This document shows positions 1 to 12,436 of a DNA stretch of 64,000 bases, piece by piece (the stretch's first letter is position 1; each line of letters begins with the position of its first letter). A program made the translations under genes and the position numbers. The notes under the pieces were generated by a model. It had not been told where the DNA came from. It worked only from the letters and a program-made list of their open reading frames with translations, and did not search any database. The DNA is taken from positions 113,401,121 to 113,465,120 of the forward strand of contig CM038222.1 in NCBI GenBank assembly GCA_021442155.1. Direction: 5' to 3'. This DNA comes from Cymbidium sinense (taxonomy: Eukaryota > Streptophyta > Magnoliopsida > Asparagales > Orchidaceae).

Positions 1-1300
1 CACATGGAGTTATGAAGAAATGCATGGTTTATCTCCTAACAAGCAGTCCAAAAACTAGCAATAGATCATATTGCTAACCCTATTAAGCAGGCTCTTAAAC
101 ACATGCAATTAGAAATTGAGCAGTAGGTCACTTCTAAAATCAAAATATTGATCGATGCTAGCTTTATCAGGGAAAAAAATATCCTACCTGGTTAGCCAGT
201 GTTGTCCCAATTAAGAAAAAGAATGACCAAATTCACATATACGTCAATTTTAGGGATCTAAAAAAGGCATGTCCTAAGGTCTAATTTCCACTTTATATAT
301 CAGAGCTAATGGTGAACATTACCTCATCTCATGTAGTATTCTCTTTTATGGATTGGTCATATGGCTACAACCAAATTAAGATTGCCTTCAAGGATGAAAA
401 AACACTATTTTTTGAATCCAGATCAGAATTTATTATTATAAGGTCATGCCTTTTGGCCTTAAAACTGTCTGTGCCACATACCAATGGCCCATAACTTGGA
501 TCTTTAATGAACTCATTCACATTAAGTTGAATGCTATGTTGATGATCTTGTTATCAAAAGTAAAGAAAAGGAAGACCATCTCTTCGACTTGAGAGTAGTT
601 TTCGAATGGTTAAGGCAATTTAACCTCAAAATGAATCCCTTTAAGTATGCATTTGGAGTAGCTTCAGAGAAATTCCTTGGGTTTGTTGTCCAACACCCGG
701 GAATAGAGATCGATCTACAGAAGATCAAGGCTATCTCAGAAATGCTAACCCCTAAAATTCTAACATAACTCAGATCATTCCAAGGGTGGTTGGTGTATCT
801 AAGATGCTTTACATCCAACTTATCAAGAAGATGTCAACCATTCTTAGCACTTATCAAAAAGGATACCAAGTTCAAGTGGGATGATAAGTGTCGATATCGA
901 CATCAAGCACTTTCGATGACATCATCGCAAGAACCTATCCTCGCAATGTTGATCCTCTACATCGCTTAGACACCTTGGCATTTTGTTAGCTTGAACTAAT
1001 GATAAATGGAAATAAAATGCTCTCTACTACCTCATTCATTGTCTAATTCCTACTAAGAAAAACTACCCACCTATTAAAAAGCATTGCCTAGCTTTAATCT
1101 TTTCATCTCAAAAGCTACGATACTACATGCTTTCTCATAAGGTGAATCTAATCACCAACATCAATCCAATGCAATATCTCATGACACGACCGACACTATC
1201 TAGATGATTGGCACATTGGTCCATGATTTTTATCATAGTTTGACATCACATTCTTACCCCTCCATGTAGAGAAATAAGGGTCCAAAATAGATAATTCTTA
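1..1300 (+). pseudogene. Ty3/gypsy reverse transcriptase-RNase H remnant (copy A)
   Basis: Degenerate pol fragment. Near 200-280 the frame reads VVPIKKKNDQIHIYVNFRDL, the RT block normally ending in DFRDLN. Near 349-380 it reads FMDWSYGYNQIKIA, near 440 VMPFGLK after a frameshift, and at 535-546 the catalytic YVDD is intact and followed by LVIKS. Next come LKMNPFKYAFG and FLGFVV (about 630-690). The RNase H region (about 880-1210) shows YPPIKKHCLALIF and a TRPTLSR-like end. Many stops and at least two frame changes make it non-functional. The N-terminal part of pol (protease, start of RT) is outside the window. Confidence 0.8.
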
Positions 1301-1319
1301 TCCCTTATTAATGTTGAAC

Positions 1320-2590
1320 TCATCGAGAGACTCTCTCCTAAAGGGGAGGTTGTTGTTTCCAAAAAGGATGAGGAGTTAGATTAGAGGAAACCATTCATGG
1401 ATTATTTAAATATAGGCAAAGTACCTTAAGATAAGTCAATAGCACACCAGGTGAAGAAGATAGCCCTTTCCTATGCTCTCAAAGGCAACACCTTATACCA
1501 GCCTTTCGATCATATATATGTTCCGGACAAACATGAAGCCGTAGATTGTGATGGATTACACTCGATTATGGAGCACATCAATGTCCAAGATGAAAGCCAA
1601 GATCAAGAGACTAGGATACTACTAGCCTTCGATGATCACAGATTGCATGGATGTAGCTAGGAGATGCCACCAATGTCAGGTACATTGTGTGGTCCTACAT
1701 CAACCACCCAACGTTCTACATCCTACATTGGCCTTATGGAAATTTGAGTGTTTGGGTACCAACATAGTGGGTCTAATCAATCCTCCTTCTTTCAGGGGTC
1801 ATCGGTTCATTCTAGCTGCCATTGACTACTTTTCCAAGTGGGCGGAGGCAATCCCACTCGAAAAGGTCACAGCTCAACATGTGCTCTAATTTTTCAGGAA
1901 CCATATCGTATATAGGTTTGGGGTGCCTCGATGAATTATATCTGATAATAGTATTACATTCAAGAGCACTAAAATCAATGGCTTTGCCTAGAGATATAGC
2001 ATAGATTAGAGATATTCCACCATCTACTACCTGAAGGCAAGCAGTCTAGTAGAAGCATTCAACAAAACCCTCATCCAAATACTGAAGAAGACACTCGATG
2101 ACAGTGACAAGGGCATGAGTGCTAGAATTTGTTGTGGCACCACCACATGTAACTCTAACTCAATTTACCCCTCTTTTGTATAATCAAGTCGTTTCTACCA
2201 TTAGAATTCCAACTCCCATCATTAAGGATAGCTATGGGTAGTAAAATTACAACTGAGTAGAATGTCAAGCTGTGGTTGGAAGAGCTTAAAGGTTTGGAAG
2301 AGAGACACCTCCGAGCATGCCAGAATCTCAAGTTGTATAGAGCCAAAATGATTCAAGCTCACAGCAAGTTGGTTCATCCTAGAGCTTTTTAAGTGGGAGA
2401 GCTTCTTTTAATTCTAAGGAGACCAATTGTTTCCCATCAAAAGATGGGAGGCAAGTTTGAACCCACTTGGGAAGGCCATTTTTCCAAAGAGAAGGCCGAC
2501 CAAGGAGGATCTTATCAGCTTATAAATTATAAAGGAGAGCGTCTGATGCTTCCAATCAACCGGCTCTACTTAAAGAAATACAATCCATAA
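1320..2590 (+). pseudogene. Ty3/gypsy integrase remnant (copy A)
   Basis: This fragment follows the RNase H remnant. Residues CHQCQVH near 1660-1690 are the second half of the HHCC zinc finger. The core begins near 1745 with GTNIVGLI, where the family normally has a catalytic Asp in place of Asn, and goes on through RGHRFILAAIDYFSKWAEA. Later pieces give ISDNSITFKS (second catalytic Asp) and SLVEAFNKTLIQ (catalytic Glu kept). The C-terminal domain at 2393-2588 reads GELLLILRRP..., GGKFEPTWEGHF and ends in LKKYNP, typical for Tat-type integrases. Stops near 1887 and 1932, and a lost stretch around 2100-2160, break the frame. Confidence 0.8.
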
Positions 2591-4981
2591 ATCTAGTTTG
2601 AAAATAATCATCAATAAACTTCTTTTTTATATCAAATTCCAACTCTTACATGTTAAAAATATCTTTCACTTGTGAATCCGCCACGACATGTTTAGGGTTG
2701 GTGTAAAAGAACCCAAGTGGCATCCTATCCCTCCATAATACAAACATAAACTACAAATGATCCTCCAATGCTACTAGATTAGGTGTAAGAGAACCCAAGA
2801 GGAATCCTATTTTGACTAGTACAACTAAGTTATGTGTAAGAGAACCCAAGCGGAATCCATTCTTAGTGGACTCACAATTACCTCTGTGGCACTATTTCAT
2901 TATTCTTCTACATGTTTAGGGTATGTGTAAGAGAACCCAAGAAACATCATATTCCCTCTTTCATAATACAAACAAACACATATCTTTTGTCTCGAGCTAT
3001 ATTGATGTGAGGGCATGCCCCCCGTGGTACTCACTCATTAGCTGCTCTGGCTCGAGTTGATATACTACCTTGTTAGTGTGTCACCCAAGTGGTCACTTAT
3101 CTAGTGGATGTTAGTCCCCGTGCTTTCTTCCTGACTTGACCATTGTAAACTAATGAGTGCCTTGTCAGTTTGGTAGGCCTTATTGCACAGTCGGTAAGCT
3201 ACCCCATGTTGACTTTGTTTAAGAAGATGTAATTTGACATGCTTTCTTCTTGGACTTGCCATCATGCACAAACTAGGTCGAGTATATTTGAGCTTTAGGG
3301 TAAGTCCCCCAGTGGCTCCTTTTCTCATGATTACTTCAAGCTTGGGTTTAGTCCTTACATAGGACTCCTTGCTTAGTCGCCCCAGTCGATAGCCATCAAA
3401 GATAGACTATCCCGAATTAGTATCACTTTAGAGATATGTAAGCCTACACACCTTCTTCCTAGGCTGATTATCATAAACTGACAGGAACCTTAGGTTGGTT
3501 AGTGTTCTTCATGCTGACGGCGACCCACCCGGTGGATGCACCACTCTTGGCAGATGTGAGTCCCTGTGTTTTCTCCTTGAGTTGGCTACTATATACCTAT
3601 AGGCTTTCTTTTACAGGGTTTTGTATAACACCCCTAGGTACACATCCCCTATTGACACTCTATTTGGATCACGTCCTTAGCGACACCATTTAAACACTAC
3701 CCTGGTCACTCTTGGATCAGATAGTTTCTCTTTTCTAGTAGCCACCCCTATGGTTGGAGAATGTCTTGTGGATATGCACATTCTCCCTTGGTCCAGTAAG
3801 TCTAAGATAGGACTAGGCTGACATGAGCTCCTTCTCAGTGTGGTCCCTCGTATACCGGCAAGATCCATGATAACAATAAACAAACAAATATATCTTCACT
3901 TGTGGATTAGGAATTCAAGCCCCTAGTGGCCTCCTTTCCCAAGTAGGCATCTTATCTTTAAGGCTGTCAAAGAAAACTCATAGAATCACCCGACTACTGA
4001 GTTGAGATAAGTCCCCTGGTCGCACTCTTAATAATCACCTAAGGTCAACATTTATTGTGCTCAATCAATCACATCGGTGGTTCTTTGTGTGAGATGCATC
4101 CTTTCTCAACTTGATCATCGCACAGAAAAGGCAACCCTTAGGTTGGTTAGCTCTACCCTACAGCCGGTAGATCCCTTTGAATTTGTAAATCTAAGACAGG
4201 TCTAGGGTGATATTAGCCCCTTCTTAGTGGATCCATCGCACACTGACAGGGTCCATTTCATCAAATCCACCATCCTACCTCCAATGGAGTTAAAATTAAA
4301 TCTATCTTATCCCCAATGGATCCGAACTCACATCTCTAGCAAGTGCATGCTCAAAACCAAATTTTTATCCTCCACATGGATAATCTGAACCTGCTTCCCT
4401 AGTGGAAGTTTCAACCACTTTATCCCTAGCAGATCTGAGCTCATATCTCTAGTAGATATGCTCTCAAAACCAAATCATATCCTCTACCTAGTAGTGCACC
4501 AAATCATAAATCAATAAATCAAATCAAATTCTCATCCCCAGTGGTTGCCCCATCAATTACTCAAATCAAATTTCTATCCAATGAGATGCAAATCAAATCA
4601 AATCACTATCCCCAGTGGATAACCTGAACTTGCTTCCCTAGTGGAAGGTTCATGCACTCATCCCCAATCGATCTTTTCTCTCCAAATCATATTGAACCAA
4701 CTCAAACTCTTATCTCTATCCCCAGTGGATAATCTGAACCTGCTTCCCTAGTGGAAGGTTCACATACTTGATCCCTTAGTAGATCATTTCTTCCTCTCTT
4801 ATGTCATTGGCATAAAGTTGAGTTGCATTGCACTAAGATCTTGATTTTGTCTACACCTTAGGTTTAGGGATAGATCATTTTTGTAAGTGTTTGTGATCCT
4901 TCGGACGTGGTTCATCGTCTCTATCAACACCAATATGGGTGGTGTGCCTTATCAGTCACACCACACCTATTGGCCGCCCTT
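2591..4981 (+). repeat. Non-coding spacer between pol and 3' LTR, copy A, with degenerate repeats
   Basis: There is no ORF of note. Repeated phrases include GTGTAAGAGAACCCAAG (about 2700, 2785, 2830, 2925), a 'gatgtgagtcccc...gctttcttcc' block (about 3100, 3240, 3560), and at 4310-4790 units of about 50-110 bp built on CCCAGTGGATAATCTGAACC and CCTAGTGGAAGGTTCA. The same phrases occur in the same order in the B spacer (44581-47685), so the spacer is part of the element. Tandem repeats in the 3' non-coding part are known for Ogre elements of legumes. I see no clear polypurine tract just before the LTR. Confidence 0.65.
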
Positions 4982-5699
4982 TGTTGACCTCACTATTGGA
5001 GTGAGCTCTCAACCTCCTCTTCTTAAACTAAGGACTCTTCTAGACACTAAGAGTTTCTTAGTCATAAGACACTTCTAGTGATTAGGTGAACACTTAAATT
5101 AAGCCTATAGACGTAGATGGTTTAGCCATAAGAATAGGATATGCCTTAGGGATTTAGGAAGACTTGCCTACCCCATAGCATTGAACCTGATCCTTACTTC
5201 CTTCTTTCAAACCAAACCTCAAATTCAAATTCAAATTCAAAATTCCAAATCAAATGATTGAAGCCCATGATTGAATTCAAATCCTAAAAGATTTCCTAAG
5301 CCCTTTGATTTTATCTTGTGGACTTAGCCTTAACCAAATCCAAATCACTCCAAACCTAACTCATTTTCTCATGAATCATTTATATTTTCATTTATATTTT
5401 CAAATATAAATAGGTTATAAATTCAAATAGCCAAAACTAAATAAAAAATCAAACCAAAATCCAATTTATACCATTTTAAGCCAAGTCCTATCCAAACCAA
5501 ATCAAAACCCATGGATTTCTTAATGATTCAAACATTATCCCAAATATAAACATAAACCATCATTATCAAACCAAACCCAAGCTAACCCAAACCAAACCAA
5601 GTTAGCCCTTTTTGACTTGAAATTTTCATATGAACCAAAATCCATATGGATCTAAATCACTTGCAATTGGATTTATATTTCCATCGCAAACCCATTTAT

Positions 5700-6610
5700 C
5701 AACATAACTAAACTTGAATCAAGCCAATTAACCCATTTAGGTCCACTTGACCCAAAGTGACCTAAAAGACCTTTTTGAGCAAGTTCTAATTAAACCAAAA
5801 TTGGATTGAACTAAGCCTATCCAAACCTTACAACATGATAAACAATCATCCTAGGTTAGTTAATTATCTTGAATTAGGTCAAACCAAGTCAACCTAGCCT
5901 TTGACCAAGTCAAAACTTAGCCCAAATGAAACCCAAACAGTCAAAATCCACCATATGTCAAACTGATTAAAACCATTGATTCAAACCTATTCATAATCAA
6001 TGATTGAACATGACCAAACCCCCAATTAAGCCAAACCAAGCCTAATTGTCCATTTGACCCAAATTGGCCTAAAAAGCCAAATGGGTTAAATCATGATTTA
6101 ATTCAAATTGATTACAACCAATGGCTCAAGTTCATTCCAAATTTATTATTGAACTTGACCAAAGCCATAATTGAGCCCAAGTTGACCCATTGGTCAACTT
6201 GACCTGACTTAGCCCAAATTGACCTAAAGGATCAAATTAGCCAAAATCCAAACTAATTCCAAATTAAACCAAACCAATGCTTACAATTATTTTAAATTAG
6301 CCAATTAAACCTGACTCAAAACCTAACCTAACCCAATTTGGTCAAATTGGTCAAATTGGTCTACTTAACTCATTTGACCTATATGAACCCAAATGAGCCA
6401 TAAGCAAATTGAATCAAGCCAATGATACCAATACACTCCAATTGGTCATGTGAACTTGACCGAACCCTTAGTTTGACCCAATTTGACCAATTAGTTAGCT
6501 TGACTCAACCTAACCCAATTTGACCTAAATAGGTCAAATCAAGCCAAATCAAATCAAATAAACTTGAAACCATTTGAAATTTGGGCAAACCAACTTTTGA
6601 CCCATCCCAA
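5700..6610 (+). promoter_or_regulatory. TTGACC/GGTCAA-dense tract in LTR A
   Basis: Low-complexity stretch made of CCAAATTGACC-like words. By eye there are more than a dozen TTGACC on the plus strand and several GGTCAA (for example 'ggtcaaattggtcaaattgg' near 6340). TTGAC(C/T) is the core of the W-box bound by plant WRKY transcription factors. The tract is present at the same place in LTRs B, C and D. Whether WRKY proteins bind it is inference; the density could also be tandem-repeat decay. Confidence 0.4.
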
Positions 6611-9540
6611 ATTTGCCCAAATCAAACTCATAACCAAATGATCATTTTGCCCTTAGGTTTAGGGCATCCCATGAGATAAAACACATGCTCATTGAGTCAT
6701 TTTCTCCCACCTTTCCACTTGGCACCCAACCATAGGTCCACATAGGCACCTAGGATCATGGCTGACCTGACCCAAAGGTTGTTGGGTCGACCATGATCCA
6801 TAGGGAGGTGAAATCACCTCCCCATCCCAATTGGAGCTTCGAAACAGCCATAGGACACCCACTACTCCCTTGGCAGCCACCTCTAAACCCTCACCCAACC
6901 AAACTAAGCCACACCATGCACCCAAGGACCTCCATTAACCTCTAATGTGGCCAATTGATGCCAATTGATCAAAGAGAAGCCAAACAAGCAGTGACCGTCC
7001 GATCCAAGGAAATACCCCCTCATTCTCACTCAAACTCACACACTCACACTCAATTCAACCCTAGTAGCTGAGGAGAGAGTTCTCAAAGCAATTCCCAAAC
7101 CATCCTAAGCTCCCCAAAATTCCCATTCTCGATTTTATGCAAAACTAAAATAGGAGAGGCTAACTTCAATTCCCATTTGCTCAAACCTCCACCAAAGTGC
7201 AATTAACTTTGTACACGCCTTCCTTGGAGCTAAACGAGTGAGAACAAATCCAATCCCAAGCTTCCCGATGGCTAGAGAGTAGAGTTCGATCAATCCTAAC
7301 CACCTATGCCTAGTGGATTGGTCTTACAAGCAAACTACACTAAATCAAAGCTTGTGCAGCTCAATAAAGCTTCATCTACTAAACGAAGCTTCCTCAATCA
7401 TTGGAATCACTGATCATAAGCTCTAATGAGGTCTGCCATTGAAACCGATTCTTGAATGAAAATAGGTTGGTCTTTTGTGAAAAAAAATTCACGTCATGCG
7501 ATTTCTACCGTTGGATTTGATTATTGTACTTCTCCGAAGGTGTGGGATCATTTTCATCTCCATCCAAGCTCGGGTGAGCTCAGATCGAGGGGTGATTGAT
7601 GCATGGTAGCCATTGCTCGATGCTCGGGAGAAGATAGATCATGGACTGTCCATCCCACATGATCAGTATGGATGGTCCTGATCTAATCATGATTAGAACC
7701 TGTGATTAATCCATCAAAATTGTGGGTTTAATTGTGGTCTTTCGATCTTAGATCAGACGTTCCACAGAGATACCACATGCACCGCCATCTAAGTCAGCAC
7801 TTGGATGTGAGAACTTAAATAGTGAATCCCATCGTTCCACATGGAAAGCGCACCGCGTCTACCGCCATGTGGCCCGATGGGATTAAGGCTTTAATTAGGG
7901 CAAATTAATTGGTTTTTAATCCTGAAGCTTCCTAAATTCATAATAAATTCAAGAAAAATCTAAAAAGAAATACAAACTTACTCTCATTTTAAAGATGTTT
8001 GAGAGTAGAATCTATGAAAATTATTATTAATTGATTTTGAACAATGGATTTGGCTTAATTAAGGTTTAATTGGAAATGTAATTAGCCTAATTACTTCTAA
8101 TTAACCATCCAATTAATCTCAAACTTCTATTTTATGGATGACCTCCCTCCTTTTGGGATTTTATTGGTTGCTTAATTGGGAAACTAATGGATTAAGCCTT
8201 AATCACTTTCTTAATATAATTAGTGATAATTAAGCAAATGAACAGTAAATTAATCAATCAATTGAGCTTATTAACCTCTATTAATGATGCTGAAGTCTAG
8301 GGAAATGGATTGAGACCCCCTCTTCTAATCTTTTCTTTAATCCTTCTCTAATCCCTCTTAAAGAATTAATAATTAACACCCCTTTATTAATTAATCAATG
8401 AGATTAATCAAAATCAAAATCATAACTGAACTTTAATCAATTAATTGAAAGGATTTAGAGATTTAGACTTTCTTTTCTCTTTCTCTGCATCTTATTTTGG
8501 TTGGTTAAGGTTAATTAAGGTTTAATTAGTTAATTAATAACTTAATTAATCAATTGAATCATTTCTCTAATAAAATTAGATAGATCTTTTGGGTGTTCAA
8601 ATAAAAGTGAGATAATGAAATTATGGTTAGCTCACATGTGTGAGAAAACCATAAAAGTAGTTAAGTGAGATCCCTTCTTAATTAAACTATTAATCATGAG
8701 CCAATTGCATTAGGCCCCTTTCATTTCTTAGGTGCATTGCAAATTTACTTTCCATGTGGTTGCATATCATATTGGCTCATTATTAATTAGTTTATTAACT
8801 TAAGGTAATGTAGGTAAAGGTTAATTAATTGGTTTAATTCATACCCTAACCTAATTAAACCATAAAATCAACCTAATTACTTCTTCACTAAATCAAATTA
8901 ACTCACACATGTGGAATGGAATTAAGATCAGTAAACTTCTTTCATTTCCTAAATTAAATCAAATTCAAAATTAAGAAATCTCATTAATGAACTTTGGTTT
9001 ATTTTAAGTGGCTTTATTTAGTATAATTATCCTTAGGAATTAATTGGAATGAATGAGATTATGTGCTTATGTTCCTTTTTTTTCTTTCCAATCATGTTAA
9101 ATGTAGCTTTCCATATGTAATCATGCATTCATTTCTTTTAAAATTAATAAAATGAAATGATTTCTTTTATGTCTGATTGCATGTGTTGATTTAAACTAAA
9201 TAGGTGTGGCTATTATTATTATTAAATCAAATGTTATTTTTAAAAGCCTATAAATTAATTAATATAAATGAAGTGATGTTAATTACAAATAGCTATGAGT
9301 TTGCATGTATTGGTATTATAAGATATGCAATATGAACTCCTATTTCCTTATCTTACATGGATTCATATAGGATTTACAAATGTATAGTTCATTTAAAAAG
9401 AACATAATATTTTTCTAAATCTATTCCTATGCATCTCCGCGCTAAGACTTAGGAAGAAAATCATATCATATATGTAAATCATATAATCAAATTAAATATG
9501 ACTTCTTGCATGACTTCTAATTCTTATGGTTCTTTTTATA

Positions 9541-9905
9541 CATTCATATGTATCTGAGAAAAGTGATATATTAATCTGGACACTCCGAGGCTGTGAGGCT
9601 TTAAGCAGCCCTAAGTAGGTCTTGTACCATACGCCCCTAGTGCAGAACAATGGCATCGTACTCACTTAAAACTCTTATACAAGTATTTGTGAGATATGAC
9701 CAATGAATAAGAATCATAAATCAAATACAATTTTTTTACATGGGTTTTTCCTATCCTTGTAGTTGTTTATACATCTATATGTATCTATGAAAAGTGGTAT
9801 ATTGACACCCAGGGGGCTTGGCTTTATGTAGGTCTTGTACCTTAAGCCCCTAGTGTGGAACAATGGCGTCGTACTCACTTAAAACTTTTATACATGTGAA
9901 TGTGT
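9541..9905 (+). repeat. Internal duplication of about 230 bp in LTR A
   Basis: The block 'cattcatatgtatctgag' at 9541 followed by AAGTGATATATTAATCTGG, GTAGGTCTTGTACC and CAATGGCATCGTACTCACTT reappears from about 9772 in shortened form (AAGTGGTATATTGACACCC, GTAGGTCTTGTACC, CAATGGCGTCGTACTCACTT). LTR B has only one copy (about 52160-52290), so the duplication is specific to A or its sublineage. Confidence 0.7.
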
Positions 9906-10644
9906 ATCTAACTAATGGATGAAAAATCCATGTTTTCTATTAAAAAGGCATGCATACATAATTCAATCAAATGAAATATTTAAATTCCAAATATGCTTCT
10001 TTGAATTCATCATTCAAATATGCAAAAAAATATAAATTTCATGTATATGTATACTTAGGATTTACTCAAATGCATGATATACATGATGGAAAGAAATGAA
10101 TGAAGATGTGTTATGTTATAGTAACCATTCTAATTAATCTTAAGTTGTCTTTCTTATTGAATAACGTCATTTAGAGCGAACCTAAATTTAGGATTGATTA
10201 AAACATATAATAAGCCATTCATTAAAGGAAATTGGTTAATTAACTTGCTTTAGAAGTGACTTAAGGTGGGAATGAAAGAGAGATTCCCTCTCTTTCTTCT
10301 CTTTATAACACTTAGTTGTTAAGTGTAGGCCATATAAAATAAAAGAAAATAATAAGTAAAATCTTCAAATCAATGAAATCACTTAAAGAGAAATCAACCC
10401 TTTATAAATTAAATCCCTCACACTTAGAAAATTATAACCCTAAAGCCTAGTTACATACACAAGCTTTAATTCACACACATTAGACTAAGTCACCATTTCT
10501 AGCTTTATGTTATGGCAACATGGTTTGATATATGCTTATTTTGTGATGTATGGTGTATGTGTGTTAGGTGTATGTAGGTTTGGATAAAAAATATATTAGC
10601 TAATCATGTTTTCCTCGGAGAAGGTTGTTCTTAAGGGGTGGCTA

Positions 10645-10647
<3 letters not shown>

Positions 10648-10686
<39 letters not shown>
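10648..10686. repeat. (AT)n microsatellite in LTR A
   Basis: About 19 AT units directly upstream of GCAGGTATATCTAG. LTR C has a shorter AT run at the matching place (about 59286-59300). Confidence 0.95.
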
Positions 10687-10689
<3 letters not shown>

Positions 10690-10749
10690 GGTATATCTAG
10701 ATTTACTTTCTTTCTTTTAAAGTAATTTTGCATTAGGATTGGGTATTAG

Positions 10750-11045
10750 GATAGATTAGGATGAGCATTGGTTATAAGACCAAGTCTTATGTACCATGTA
10801 ATGCCTTTGGAGCAAGCATGTCCAAATTAAGCCAAAAAAGAAAGAAATGGAGCAAAGCAAATGAAGAAATGGAAGATGAAGAAATGAAGAATGAAGACCC
10901 CCATAACATTCATCATTTATAATTATAATTATTCTCTTATAATCCTGGTTGTATAAGGGTATGAGCTTACCCACATTTCTGGATGTGCGGTGCTCACACG
11001 CATCACCTTTTATTCTTTTGTGATAACTTTATAAAATTATTTGAT
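10750..11045 (+). other. Conserved LTR block, possible transcribed leader
   Basis: The best conserved part of the LTR across A, B (about 53310-53610) and C (about 59520-59770): GATGAGCATTGG, TGATGCCTTTGGAGCAA, a GA-rich run, GACCCCCATA, GGTTGTATAAGGGT, a CGGCTACCCAT-type motif and TTTTATTCTTTT. It is preceded by a T-rich stretch ending in GCAGG, which resembles a splice acceptor. Conservation suggests a functional segment such as the start of the transcript, but no TATA box or start site can be proved. Confidence 0.35.
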
Positions 11046-12436
11046 ATTTTATTTATCTTATACATTAGAAAAAGTATGTTTTTTCATAGTTTATTTATGA
11101 TTGGTGATTGTTGTATGGCCTGGATGCGATTAGGCTTCTAGGATAAAATTTAATTTTTCTACCTAAACTAACAACTCATAACTAAACCTCTAAAATAACT
11201 CATAACATCATAAAAGTCTAGTCATTAAATCAAGATAATAAAATATTTAGCAACCCCTTAGCTGGATGTTATATGTTTAATTTCGTGCAAAATCATCTTA
11301 TTCCACTCTTGTTAATAGAGGGCTTCCATCTTTTCCAAATATTAAGAGCTTAACCTTTGAGATCTTATGATAGAAGAACACCTCTTTCCCTTTTGATTTG
11401 GCTCAAACTTCTCATGCATTTAAGCATATAAAATCTTATGGCCTGTGTTAAAATAAAGAGTCCCAAATTAAATGAAATTTGATAAAAATTTGCATTATAT
11501 TTAAGTCATTATTCATACCCCTCATGCTCTAGTCTCTTAGGGAGTGGGTTTAAGGACTTAGTTTATTTTCTAAATAATAATAGCATAGCCATCTTGCAAA
11601 ATCATATGACTTGCCTACATGGATTTAAAGGGAGGAGTTAGGCTCGCCACTCGTAATAAGTTCAGTGGATGGTTTACTCTCTCTTGTGGAGGTAAATCAT
11701 ATACCCATTTTTGCCTTAGATTTAAGTCATGCTTTGGCCCTTGCCAAAGTTTCCAAGATTTAGGATCTAAGGTTTGTTGTTTCCCTCTAGGGTTATAAGC
11801 ATAAATCCTCACCTCTTAGGCATTTTCACAATCTTGTATTGTGGAATTATAAGTCCTAGATTTCTAGAAAAATTTCAACTCAAATAAATGAATCTCCTCA
11901 ATTTCAAATATATAAAATCCAACTGTAGGATAGATTGGAGTGCTCGCTAGGTTTCCTAGTATCATGAGCACTCCCTACTCATCTCCTTCGATTTTGATAA
12001 TAACTCTTCCCTTTTGAACCATCCCACTTGATCTTCTAAAACACAACCAATTTCTTGATAGTCCTATCTTTTAATTCTTTGGAGAGAATAATTGCCTACT
12101 TTAATCAAGAGTATTCTTAAGGGATTCACTTTCCTTAAGATGTAATTAACTATGGAGGCTTGCCTCCATAAGGAACTTAACAAACCCGATTTAAATAAAC
12201 CCTACTTTACTTTTCCATATAAAGTAGGGAAAAATCTCTGGTATATTTGAAGACTCATCATGCCTTAGGAGTCCTTATTAGGTGATTAGGTCTATCATAG
12301 GGTAGTGATTTCTATCTTTCAAGCTAGTACATTTTTACTTGATGTCATACCCGATCACCTTAATAAGTACATCCTCAGATCTGTGTGGTGTCCCCTCACA
12401 TATACACACACAAATGAATCAAAAATAAACACCACA

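Larger units (their letters stand above)
1..12436 (+). mobile_element. Tat/Ogre-like Ty3/gypsy element A, 3' part (pol, spacer, 3' LTR)
   Basis: This is the 3' portion of a large LTR retrotransposon whose 5' end lies outside the window. In order it holds a degenerate reverse transcriptase, RNase H and integrase (1-2590), a non-coding spacer (2591-4981) and a long LTR (4982-12436). The pol domain order (RT, RNase H, integrase) defines Ty3/gypsy. The wording of the RT and integrase motifs resembles the plant Tat lineage rather than chromoviruses. The LTR is assigned by alignment to copies B and C, the latter bounded by a target duplication. The element is dead: all coding parts carry stops and frameshifts. 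Lineage was judged from remembered family motifs, not from a search. Confidence 0.75.
4982..12436 (+). mobile_element. Giant LTR, copy A (about 7.45 kb)
   Basis: The LTR starts TGTTGACCTCAC at 4982 and ends AAACACCACA at 12436. These are the same termini as solo LTR C, which is fixed by a target duplication. Homology to B and C runs in order: leader 'agtgagctctcaacctcc', TTGACC-rich tract (about 5700-6610), a decayed GC-richer patch (about 7560-7870), an AT-rich TTAATTAA stretch, the 'gccaattgcattaggcccc' block (8700), a 'gtgatatattaatctggaca' block (9566), the conserved block at 10750-11040, 'aaccccttagctggatg' (11253), and the 'ccttaagatgtaattaacta' end region (12130-12400). The unknown sequence downstream may begin with a target duplication, which cannot be checked because the 5' side is absent. 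Confidence 0.75.

Noticed and set aside
4310..4800. CRISPR-like spaced repeats
   Set aside because: Unit lengths and spacings are irregular, the sequence is plant retroelement spacer, and no cas genes exist in the window.
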